From NCBI GenBank assembly GCA_963718375.1, contig CAVQZD010000005.1, positions 1,054,001 to 1,118,000 of the forward strand: a stretch of 64,000 bases of DNA, written 5' to 3'. This DNA comes from RBG-16-64-13 sp963718375 (lineage in GTDB: Bacteria; Actinomycetota; Thermoleophilia; RBG-16-64-13). This document shows, piece after piece, positions 18,446 through 25,485 of the stretch (position 1 is its first letter; every line of letters starts with the position of its first letter). The translations under genes were made by a program, and so were the position numbers. The notes beneath the pieces are model-generated. The model was given only the letters and a program-made list of their open reading frames with translations. It searched no databases and was not told the DNA's origin.

Positions 18446-19225
18446 CTATGAACCCGAAGTGGGCGACTCCGGCGGTGTCGGCTCATTGCCCGCGGTCACA
18501 CCGCTCCGTGGTCCGGCCATCTGCTGCACAGCCTGTGGCTGTGGCGCGACTGGGGTCTTCGGGCGCTTCGCCCCGATGACTATCAGGAGTATGCCGACAC
18601 CGAGCAGGATCACGCCGCCCACGGTCATGCCGATGCCTATCGACAGCAGGATGTCGAAGCGCGCTCCCAGGCTCACGGCGGCCCTCACCGGCGCGGAGCC
18701 ATCGGTATTCATAACCACAGCGGTCCAGTTGCCGTCTTCGATATCCCAGTCGAGCGTGACAATGCCGGATCCCTCTTGCTCAGCGACCCAGAAGTCCTCT
18801 TCGCCCGGAGGGGAGGCAGGAGCGCTGCCGTCCATATGCCTGTACCTGATCGAGTCCCACCCCCAACCGAACTCGGTGACCTCATCGTACTCGACGCCAT
18901 CTAGGTAACCGGCCACGTCGCTGCTGGGACCTATGCCCACGAACAGCTGGCTGTCACTGCTCGCCTCAGCTTCTATGCGGATGGCAGCCCGATCCCCTAG
19001 AGGCAACCAAGGCCCCGCGGCCGGACCCAGGTTGAGGTCGACGTCAGGGGTCACCAGCGCCGAACCGTCTGTTGCGAGAACCCGGCTGGAAGTCTGAAAG
19101 AAACCATCACTGTCGCGCTGGGTGCCGTAGAGGCCCAAGAGCACGGCGCCCGGCACCACCAGGGCGAGCGCGACCAACACGATCAGTATCCCTGATACCA
19201 AAGCCACTATTTTGCCCGCGCTCAT
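18446..19225 (-). CDS. Putative membrane-anchored protein of unknown function
   Basis: A 259-residue protein with an N-terminal membrane helix (about residues 5-29), an extracytoplasmic beta-rich region of about 170 residues and a second helix near residues 203-228, followed by a Pro/Gln-rich cytoplasmic tail. I do not recognise the outer domain; it contains several Trp and acidic residues (FGWGWDSIRYRH, DWDIEDGNWTAV). The start at 19225 (MSAGKI) is chosen because CAGGAGGGTG precedes it; the frame open to 19378 upstream lacks such a site. It is transcribed away from the small gene at 19405. Confidence 0.75.
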   Translation of the reverse strand: MSAGKIVALVSGILIVLVALALVVPGAVLLGLYGTQRDSDGFFQTSSRVLATDGSALVTPDVDLNLGPAAGPWLPLGDRAAIRIEAEASSDSQLFVGIGPSSDVAGYLDGVEYDEVTEFGWGWDSIRYRHMDGSAPASPPGEEDFWVAEQEGSGIVTLDWDIEDGNWTAVVMNTDGSAPVRAAVSLGARFDILLSIGIGMTVGGVILLGVGILLIVIGAKRPKTPVAPQPQAVQQMAGPRSGVTAGNEPTPPESPTSGS

Positions 19226-19404
19226 CTCACCCTCCTGAACCGATGTACGACGAGGGCGCGTACCGGGGCGCCCCCAGGACTCTTGGGGGGGTTCTACCCG
19301 CGGACGGCCTCCTATATGCACAGATTTGCGTAGGCCTGTCCCGCCCTCTACGGTATGGTAGACAGTGTGAACGACCACATCACAGAACCGTCTGTCACTG
19401 CACG

Positions 19405-19779
19405 GTGACCGAGATGCCAGAAGAAGACCCGCAAGCGGGGCCTCAAGCGGGGGACGAGGATTTTCAGCAATTGACGCTCGAAGCGACGGTGACTGGGCCG
19501 GGGAAGCGCACTGAGGATCACTACGAACGAGGGGCGAAGCTCACCATCAAGGGGGAGCGGGGAGTCTTCACATACAAACACGCGAGCGTGAGTAAGGCCG
19601 GCCTCGTGAGCCTGCATCTGTCGGGAGCGGGTGGCTCCAGAGCCGTGAGGCCCGATCAGGTCGCACCCGTGCGCAAAAAGCGCTACCGCCGGGAGGCGCA
19701 CACGGGCGCCCACGGTCCCAGCAGCCCACCGGACCAGCGTATCATTGAGGCGGATAACCACGGAGAAGGGGGCGAGTAG
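19405..19779 (+). CDS. Small hypothetical protein upstream of the phosphofructokinase
   Basis: A 124-residue acidic-then-basic protein. The middle (LEATVTGPGKRTEDHYERG followed by KLTIKGERGVFTYKHASVS) looks like a small beta-barrel, followed by a basic RKKRYRRE segment and a disordered tail. No family recognised. The start is uncertain between GTG 19405 and ATG 19414; neither has a strong ribosome-binding site. It ends four bases before the phosphofructokinase start, so the two are probably cotranscribed. Confidence 0.6.
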   Translation: MTEMPEEDPQAGPQAGDEDFQQLTLEATVTGPGKRTEDHYERGAKLTIKGERGVFTYKHASVSKAGLVSLHLSGAGGSRAVRPDQVAPVRKKRYRREAHTGAHGPSSPPDQRIIEADNHGEGGE

Positions 19780-19783
19780 AGCA

Positions 19784-21043
19784 ATGGCCACGAGGAACGC
19801 CTTCTACGCGCAGTCGGGGGGAGTCAGCGCTGTGATCAACGCCTCGGCCTGCGGGGTGATCGAGACCGCCCGGGCGAACGCTGATCGAATAGGCAAGGTA
19901 CTTGCCGGCCGCAACGGGATCATAGGCGCGCTGACCGAGGACCTCATCGACACGGCACTCGAACCCGAGGCGGCCATCGGCGCGCTCCGATACACACCCG
20001 CCGGAGCTTTTGGGTCATGCCGCTACAAGCTCAGGAGCCTTGAGGACAGCCGCCGAGAATACGAACGACTTATCGGGGTATTCAAAGCCCATGACATCGG
20101 CTACTTCTTCTACAACGGCGGCGGCGACTCCGCCGATACCTGCCTCAAGGTCTCGCAGCTTGCAGAGACTCTGGGCGTGCCGATACAGGCCATACATGTG
20201 CCCAAGACCGTGGACAACGATCTGCCGGTGACCGACAACTGCCCGGGGTTCGGCTCCGTGGCCAAGTACATCGCTGTGTCGACGCGCGAAGCCAGCTTCG
20301 ACGTCCGCTCCATGGCGGCGACCTCCACCAAGGTGTTCGTGCTCGAGGTAATGGGCCGCCATGCCGGCTGGATAGCCGCAGCGGGCGGGCTGGCCTCCGA
20401 TGCGACCACCCCGCTGCCCATAGTGATCTTGTTCCCAGAGGTGGACTTCGACAAAGAGCGCTTCCTGGCCAGGGTGGACTTGCTGGTCAAGAGCCACGGC
20501 TTCTGCACCGTGGTGGTGTCAGAGGGAGCCAAGGGTGCCGACGGCAAGTTCCTGGCCGACCAGGGCCTCACCGACGCCTTCGGCCACGCGCAGCTGGGTG
20601 GCGTGGGGCCGGTGGTGGCGAACATGGTGCGCGAGGGGCTGAGCCTCAAGTACCACTGGGCCGTGGCCGACTACCTCCAGCGCGCCGCGCGACACGTCGC
20701 CTCCAAGACCGACGTCGACCAAGCGTACGCAGTCGGCAGAGCGGCCGTGGAAATGGCTCTGGCCGGCAAGAACTCGGTCATGCCGACGATCGTGCGCAGG
20801 TCATCCAGCCCGTACGACTGGCAGATAGGGGAGGCACACCTCTCAGAAGTCGCGAATGTGGAGAAGAAGATGCCCGCCGACTTCATCACGCCTGACGGCT
20901 TTGGCATCACCGACGCCTGCCGCGAGTACCTGTCCCCGCTGATCCAGGGCGAGGACTACCCGCCTTACAGGGACGGGCTGCCCGTCTACGTGACTCTGCG
21001 CAATGAGGCCGTCCCCAGGAAGCTGCCTGAGTTCAGGGTCTAG
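19784..21043 (+). CDS. pfp: 6-phosphofructokinase, pyrophosphate-dependent type
   Basis: A 419-residue glycolytic enzyme converting fructose 6-phosphate and fructose 1,6-bisphosphate. The nucleotide-site motif is GGGDS (residues 112-116) and the catalytic segment is PKTVDNDLP (140-148). The Lys in PKT, where ATP enzymes have Gly (PGTIDND), marks PPi-using enzymes by established family rules. MGRHAGWIA and the C-terminal segments are also in place. PPi-dependent enzymes are reversible and save ATP, which suits an anaerobe. The ATG at 19784 follows GAGAAGGGGGCGAG. Confidence 0.9.
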   Translation: MATRNAFYAQSGGVSAVINASACGVIETARANADRIGKVLAGRNGIIGALTEDLIDTALEPEAAIGALRYTPAGAFGSCRYKLRSLEDSRREYERLIGVFKAHDIGYFFYNGGGDSADTCLKVSQLAETLGVPIQAIHVPKTVDNDLPVTDNCPGFGSVAKYIAVSTREASFDVRSMAATSTKVFVLEVMGRHAGWIAAAGGLASDATTPLPIVILFPEVDFDKERFLARVDLLVKSHGFCTVVVSEGAKGADGKFLADQGLTDAFGHAQLGGVGPVVANMVREGLSLKYHWAVADYLQRAARHVASKTDVDQAYAVGRAAVEMALAGKNSVMPTIVRRSSSPYDWQIGEAHLSEVANVEKKMPADFITPDGFGITDACREYLSPLIQGEDYPPYRDGLPVYVTLRNEAVPRKLPEFRV

Positions 21044-21064
21044 GCGTCAGCGCTCTAGGTCGTG

Positions 21065-21646
21065 CTAGTCGAGGTCCTCTTTGGCCTGATAGGCGGCGAC
21101 CATCACCGCTGCCGCTACGACAAGCCGGTGGTCCAGCCTGGACGCAGCCGCCGGCACGATGTCGACTATCAATCGATTGCCCAACAGGGAGTGCTTCTGC
21201 CGCATGGTCGCGACGGTCTCGGCGCCCATCATGATGGCAAGCTTCTGCGCGACCGCGCCCCACGTCATCAGTCGCATCATCGACCTGATGAAGCCGGGTT
21301 CCTGGATCTCAGCGAGGGTCACGCCCGCGGAATCTGTGATCTTCCAGCCGCTCTTGAAGGAGGCGGCGTTGGAACCCACCCCACCCACAGACTCTCCGGT
21401 CGCCGGGTCGGTGACCTCCAAGTAGCCGCTGGACTCCCGGCCACCCGCGTCGGTGGCGACAAGTAGTTCGCGCTGCTTCTGTTCGTCGGCGAACACACGG
21501 ATGCTGGCCGTGAACGGAGGGGTCCACTTGACCTTCTGCTCCGCATACATCAGGAACTTGCCTCCACCGTCGAACACGCGCAGCTTGTCCGTCGAAAGGC
21601 GCTTGCGCTTGAGCACGAAAGTGTTCGGCTGAAACAGCAGGTCCAT
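21065..21646 (-). CDS. LURP-one/phospholipid-scramblase-like protein
   Basis: A 193-residue soluble beta-rich protein. The N-terminus (FVLKRKRLSTDKLRVFD), repeated short strands, and the pattern of a core with hydrophobic C-terminal helix (VAAAVMVAAYQ) resemble the Tubby/LURP-one/scramblase fold. I assign this tentatively by pattern only. The start at 21646 (MDLLFQ) follows GAGAGGGAGCG. It is the last gene of a probable seven-gene minus-strand operon. Function unknown. Confidence 0.6.
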   Translation of the reverse strand: MDLLFQPNTFVLKRKRLSTDKLRVFDGGGKFLMYAEQKVKWTPPFTASIRVFADEQKQRELLVATDAGGRESSGYLEVTDPATGESVGGVGSNAASFKSGWKITDSAGVTLAEIQEPGFIRSMMRLMTWGAVAQKLAIMMGAETVATMRQKHSLLGNRLIVDIVPAAASRLDHRLVVAAAVMVAAYQAKEDLD

Positions 21647-21711
21647 GTCGCTCCCTCTCCGGTCGTGGGTTCTGGCCAACTATACAGGCCTCCCGGCGTC
21701 GAGCGGCGCGC

Positions 21712-22497
21712 TCACCAAAGCAGGGCGAGTGAGCGTTTGCCCAAGATGCAGTCGTCGAATACCACCTCGCCAGGACTGCCGGCCAGACCAACGCACACGT
21801 GCAGAGGCAGCAGGTGCTCCTCGCGTGGGTGACAGTAGCGGGCTGAGGGCACGGCCTCCCACTTGGCCAACCGCGCCTGACACTCGTCCGGAACGAGCGG
21901 ACCCGCGCACGTCTCTATGAGCCAGTCCTGGAAGGCATCGTTGGCCGCGTCAGCGGACGGCGCACCCTCCCAGGAGAACGCCCTCAAGTTATGGAACGAG
22001 AACCCCGAACCGATCACCAGGACGTCCTCTTGCAGGAGGTCACGAAGCGCGCTGCCCAATGCGATGTGGGCGGCGGGGTCCAGTCCGCGGATGAGGGAGA
22101 GTTGTGTGCAGGGGATGTCCGCCTCGGGATACATCAGCTTGAGGGGGATGAAGAGGCCGTGGTCGAACCCCCGCCGGTCGTCGATGCGACAGGGAATGCC
22201 CCGGCTTTCCAGCAGACCGGCCACACGCGCCGCCAAGGCCGGCGCGCCGGGGGCTGGGTACTCGATCTCGTAGGCCTCCTTTGGAAAACCGTAGTAGTCG
22301 TGGAACAGTGGCGGCGTGGCAGCCCCCAGTACGGTCGGCACATCCTCCTCCCAGTGAGCGCTCACCACCAGGACGGCCGTGGGTCTGCGCAGCCGCTTGG
22401 GCAGCGCCTGCATGAACTCGACCATGGCTCGGTGCCCCGGGTCACCCAGGATAGGCAGAGGACCGCCGCCGTGGGAGAAGTAGACTGCTTGAGCCAC
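21712..22497 (-). CDS. Class III extradiol dioxygenase (YgiD/DODA-like)
   Basis: A 261-residue protein of the LigB fold, in which Fe or Zn is bound by three His. SHGGGPLP (His9), VVSAHWEE (near residue 47) and FDHGLFIPL (near residue 117) match 4,5-DOPA dioxygenase-like proteins such as E. coli YgiD, which open catechol rings with O2. The real substrate is unknown. Start is GTG 22497 after a GGGGACGG site. It sits 12 bases behind the small membrane protein gene in the operon. An O2-using enzyme is notable in an otherwise anaerobe-like gene set. Confidence 0.85.
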   Translation of the reverse strand: MAQAVYFSHGGGPLPILGDPGHRAMVEFMQALPKRLRRPTAVLVVSAHWEEDVPTVLGAATPPLFHDYYGFPKEAYEIEYPAPGAPALAARVAGLLESRGIPCRIDDRRGFDHGLFIPLKLMYPEADIPCTQLSLIRGLDPAAHIALGSALRDLLQEDVLVIGSGFSFHNLRAFSWEGAPSADAANDAFQDWLIETCAGPLVPDECQARLAKWEAVPSARYCHPREEHLLPLHVCVGLAGSPGEVVFDDCILGKRSLALLW

Positions 22498-22509
22498 GAC
22501 CGTCCCCGG

Positions 22510-22746
22510 TCATCCGCCCATGCCGAAATACCAGCCCGTAGGCCGCACCAGCGCCAGGGTCAAGACTATGATCCCCAGAAGCCCCATGGCTATCTGCATG
22601 CCTATCCCTGCTCCGGGCAGATAGCCCAACATCACGACCTCGGTGATCATCCAGATCACCAGACCCGGGCCCGACACTCCGGCCATCCACCATCCCCACC
22701 TGCGGCCGCGCGCGACGCCGTAGAGTGCGCCCAAAGCCTGGGTCAC
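22510..22746 (-). CDS. Small membrane protein, 78 residues
   Basis: Two hydrophobic helices (about residues 26-48 and 52-73) joined by a short turn; no family recognised. The GTG at 22746 overlaps the stop of the rhodanese gene in the GTGA arrangement, which fixes the start and implies coupled translation. It is therefore likely to work with the exported rhodanese lipoprotein. Confidence 0.7.
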   Translation of the reverse strand: MTQALGALYGVARGRRWGWWMAGVSGPGLVIWMITEVVMLGYLPGAGIGMQIAMGLLGIIVLTLALVRPTGWYFGMGG

Positions 22747-23237
22747 TTCTCCACCGGATAGCCTGCCGCCACCCAAGCCGCGTAGTTACCCGCCAGCCTG
22801 TAGACGGTCTCGAAGCCCGCGTCCACGAGCGCTTGCGCTCCTGCGATGGAGGCACTATCCGAGTGGCAGTACACCAGGTAGGGCGCCGTCTCGTCGAGCG
22901 TGGGTATGGCGGCCGCCAGCGACCCGTCGCCCCCGTAGTAGCTGACCGCTCCAGGTAGATGGCCATCTGCGTACACTGGGGATACATCGATGATCACCAG
23001 GTCGGGCGTGGTCTCGATGAGCTGTTTGGCCTGCTCGGGCGTCAGATCTACGTAGGCGCCCGGTGTCGCTTCGGGGAGTCCCTCGCTCCCGGAGGTCGCT
23101 TCGGTATCCGGCGTAGCCTCAGTTGGGGTCGTCTCATCGGGCACGGTGGTCGAGGCCGCTTCTTCGCCACAGCCGGCCAACACCGCAGCTGTCAGCACCA
23201 GAACCATGGCAAATGCCACTACTGCAAACCGTTTCAT
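22743..23237 (-). CDS. Rhodanese-domain lipoprotein
   Basis: A 164-residue exported protein. The signal peptide ends in the lipobox LAGC (Cys22), then comes a Thr/Glu-rich linker (about 23-58) and a single rhodanese domain. The active-site Cys is in YCHSDSAS (near residue 124), so sulfur or redox transfer at the outer face of the membrane is plausible. The ATG start follows AAGGAGG. It is followed in the operon by an overlapping small membrane protein and preceded by a cupin gene 29 bases away. Confidence 0.88.
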   Translation of the reverse strand: MKRFAVVAFAMVLVLTAAVLAGCGEEAASTTVPDETTPTEATPDTEATSGSEGLPEATPGAYVDLTPEQAKQLIETTPDLVIIDVSPVYADGHLPGAVSYYGGDGSLAAAIPTLDETAPYLVYCHSDSASIAGAQALVDAGFETVYRLAGNYAAWVAAGYPVEK

Positions 23238-23266
23238 GTCGCCCTCCTTGGGCTCAGAGTCGCCGT

Positions 23267-23599
23267 CTACGCACGTACCATCACCAGCATCATCTTGAAG
23301 GGCGTGAGTGCCGAGAGGGCGTGGGGTATGCCAGCGGGCATTATGATCATCTGGCCCTCCGAGATATCGTGCTCCACTCCACCGATAGTTATGCGCACCG
23401 TGCCCTCAAGCGCGTGCACCAGGGCGTCGAACGGAGCTGTGTGCTCGCTCAGCCCCTCGCCCTTGTCAAAAGCAAAGATCGACACGGTGCCCTGCGGCTT
23501 GCTTATCACTTCACGGCTGACCACAGCACCCGGCTGCACGTCCACCAGCGAGGCCGCCTTGACTTCTTGGCCGAACCCCGGCTGGGTCTCTTCTGACAT
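23267..23599 (-). CDS. Cupin domain protein
   Basis: A 110-residue single-domain cupin. The first motif has EHTAPFDALVHALEG and the second ends in PAGIPHAL, the usual order of the two histidine-containing cupin motifs. Such small cupins bind a metal and often act as dioxygenases, isomerases or sensors; nothing shows which here. ATG start follows a GGAGGC site. Part of the seven-gene minus-strand operon. Confidence 0.85.
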   Translation of the reverse strand: MSEETQPGFGQEVKAASLVDVQPGAVVSREVISKPQGTVSIFAFDKGEGLSEHTAPFDALVHALEGTVRITIGGVEHDISEGQMIIMPAGIPHALSALTPFKMMLVMVRA

Positions 23600-23627
23600 C
23601 GACTGCCTCCGATCAAGGTCTACTGAC

Positions 23628-23852
23628 TCAGGCCTCTACCTCGAAGCCGTTGTCTTTCAGCACGGCCACCACATCGTCCATGTGGAGACCGAACTTCTCG
23701 GCCCCCGTGGGGATGGTCATCTCTTTGCCGTGGGTGTTCCGCATCTCGGGAAAGGCGACCCCGGAGAACCCCATGTCCACCAATACAGGGATGAGCTCCG
23801 GGTACTCTTCGGTCAGTTCGTACAGCGACTTGGTAAGGTCGATAGACTTCAT
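23628..23852 (-). CDS. DUF1858 domain protein
   Basis: A 74-residue protein with the DUF1858 pattern: a first helix DLTKSLYELTEEYPE, LIPVLVDMGF, a middle segment and a C-terminal helix DDVVAVLKDNGFEVE. This domain occurs alone and next to Fe-S or hybrid-cluster and hemerythrin proteins; DUF438 proteins, one of which is at 42840, often carry it too. Function is not established. ATG start follows CAAGGAGGTG. In the minus-strand operon. Confidence 0.85.
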   Translation of the reverse strand: MKSIDLTKSLYELTEEYPELIPVLVDMGFSGVAFPEMRNTHGKEMTIPTGAEKFGLHMDDVVAVLKDNGFEVEA

Positions 23853-23904
23853 CCGTACACCTCCTTGAGAGGAGTTGTACGCCGGCGGACCCCGAACGAA
23901 ACCT

Positions 23905-24246
23905 CTAGCGAAACTCCACCCTGACCCCGGGGTGCCTATCGTGGAGCGACTTGGCGATGGCAGCTCTTTGGTCAGGCCCCTCGACCAGCTCGATCTCGAT
24001 AGCTCTGTCTACCGCCTCACCATCCGCCGAGCGGGCCGCATCTCCATCCTTCAGGTAACCCTCCACGCGAGCATAGCTCCAACTCCCGCGTCCACAGCAC
24101 GAGGCCTCGACACATGCGCTGCCGAGCGTATACAGCACCTGTCGCCCCGCATGTTCAAAAGAGCCCTCTTCCAGAGGTTGGTAGTATCCCCACGGCGCCT
24201 GGACCTCGACTCCCAGTTCAGCGCGCGAGTATCTGACTGTAGTCAT
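23905..24246 (-). CDS. Hypothetical protein, 113 residues, first gene of the operon
   Basis: I do not recognise a named family. The protein has a conserved-looking core, WGYYQPLEEGSFEHAG, and a Cys-rich patch CVEASCCGRGSWSY (three Cys within seven residues), which could bind a metal or cluster. The frame stays open to 24372, but the ATG at 24246 follows GGAGGTG at the proper distance. It is the promoter-proximal gene of the seven-gene minus-strand operon. Confidence 0.65.
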   Translation of the reverse strand: MTTVRYSRAELGVEVQAPWGYYQPLEEGSFEHAGRQVLYTLGSACVEASCCGRGSWSYARVEGYLKDGDAARSADGEAVDRAIEIELVEGPDQRAAIAKSLHDRHPGVRVEFR

Positions 24247-24410
24247 CATCACCTCCGCCATCAGGCGTGCGGTCGAACGCGTGAGAGATTCTCGCTCATG
24301 ATAACCCCTGATCCATCCCGTTCCGACCACCGGCGCGATTACGACGTCGGCGGTCTGGGAATAGGCAACCACATGGTGCCAAGCCGGCGGGGCATGGACG
24401 GAGGTCCTCG

Positions 24411-24851
24411 ATGAACATCACGGAAAGCGACATCCACGGATTCCCTCTGCTGGTGATCGAGGGGGACTTGGACCATGAGTCCAAGCAGGAGGCCCGAGAA
24501 GCAGTGGATTCGATCCTGGGCGGCGCTTATCCACCACGGAGTCTGCTCATCGACTTGACAGATTGCGCTTATCTGGACAGTGGCGGGTTAGGGGTGCTCT
24601 TCTCCGCCCTGCGAAAGCTCCCCGACGACGGCTGGCTGGGTCTCATCGGCGTCACGCCGGAGATCAAGAAGGTGCTGACCTACGCCGGCCTTCTCGATGT
24701 CGAACGCGTGCACTTCTTCACTTCAACCAGCGACGCCGCGGCCTCCATCGGCAGGGAGGGTCTTATGCCGCTCCCTGTAGAGGAGGGTGCGGCCGAATAC
24801 GAAAGACCTCCCGATGCGTGGGAAAGATGGGAGCGCGGCCAGCCCCTCTGA
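24411..24851 (+). CDS. STAS-domain protein (anti-sigma factor antagonist-like)
   Basis: A 146-residue single STAS domain (residues 1-110) with a short acidic tail. The segment DLTDCAYLDSGGLGVL carries the Ser in DSGG (near residue 58) that is the phosphorylation site of SpoIIAA/RsbV-type antagonists. Such proteins release a sigma factor from its anti-sigma kinase. No kinase or sigma gene is adjacent. ATG start follows ACGGAGGTC. Confidence 0.85.
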   Translation: MNITESDIHGFPLLVIEGDLDHESKQEAREAVDSILGGAYPPRSLLIDLTDCAYLDSGGLGVLFSALRKLPDDGWLGLIGVTPEIKKVLTYAGLLDVERVHFFTSTSDAAASIGREGLMPLPVEEGAAEYERPPDAWERWERGQPL

Positions 24852-24945
24852 CGGGCGACGGCGAGCGGTTTCTTGCACGGGTTCATTTGGGTATGACCAG
24901 TCCATCGTCTTCGTAGCGGCAAAAAGCGATTCTTGGGGGTGGTGC

Positions 24946-25392
24946 ATGGCAACCTCGTTAGATCCTGCGACCAAGGTCAGCAAAGAACTCAAAGACCTGC
25001 TCAACGCGGCCATAGCGCGCGAGATCCAGGTAGCGGTCCAGTACATGTGGCAACACGTTCAGGCCGGTGGAGTCAAGGCCGTAGCCGTCGCGGACAAGTT
25101 CCGGACGGTGGCAATAGCCGAGATGAAGCACGCGGAGATAATCGCGGAGAGGCTCTGGTACCTGGGAGAGACCCCTACCACCAAGCCGGCTCCCATCATC
25201 GTCGGAGACAACCTCAAGCAGTACCTCGAAGCCGACACCAAGGCCGAGCTCGAGGCCATCGAGATGTATCGCCAGATAGTCGACTTGGCACGCAAGGAGC
25301 ATGACACAACCACCGCGTACATGTTCGAGGGCATCCTCGCGGACGAAGAAGAGCATCACGACCTCTTCACGACCATGCTCGAGGAGGTCTAG
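24946..25392 (+). CDS. Ferritin-like/bacterioferritin-type protein
   Basis: A 148-residue four-helix-bundle protein. The di-iron ligands are visible: Glu in AREIQVAVQY (helix 1), EMKHAE (helix 2), the Glu residues of ELEAIEMY (helix 3) and DEEEHHD (helix 4). This fits a bacterioferritin-like iron-oxidising or storage protein. There is no extra methionine to mark a heme site with confidence. The ATG at 24946 follows GGGGGTGG. A hairpin lies after the gene. Confidence 0.88.
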   Translation: MATSLDPATKVSKELKDLLNAAIAREIQVAVQYMWQHVQAGGVKAVAVADKFRTVAIAEMKHAEIIAERLWYLGETPTTKPAPIIVGDNLKQYLEADTKAELEAIEMYRQIVDLARKEHDTTTAYMFEGILADEEEHHDLFTTMLEEV

Positions 25393-25446
25393 CTCTTCGA
25401 GCCCCGCAAGCACGCAGCAATCGGCGCCTCGCGCCGCACGTGAAAA

Positions 25447-25481
25447 GACAGCCGCCCTCAGCTGAGCTGGGGGCGGCTGTC
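25447..25481 (-). terminator. Terminator hairpin between convergent genes
   Basis: An 11-base perfect stem (GACAGCCGCCC at 25447-25457 with GGGCGGCTGTC at 25471-25481). On the minus strand it is followed by TTTTC, so it mainly ends the MMPL transcript, while its symmetry may also stop the ferritin-like gene. Confidence 0.65.
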
Positions 25482-25485
25482 CACG

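Noticed and set aside
24247..24372. N-terminal extension of the hypothetical gene at 23905
   Set aside because: The added 42 residues look random, and the ATG at 24246 has an ideal GGAGGTG site.
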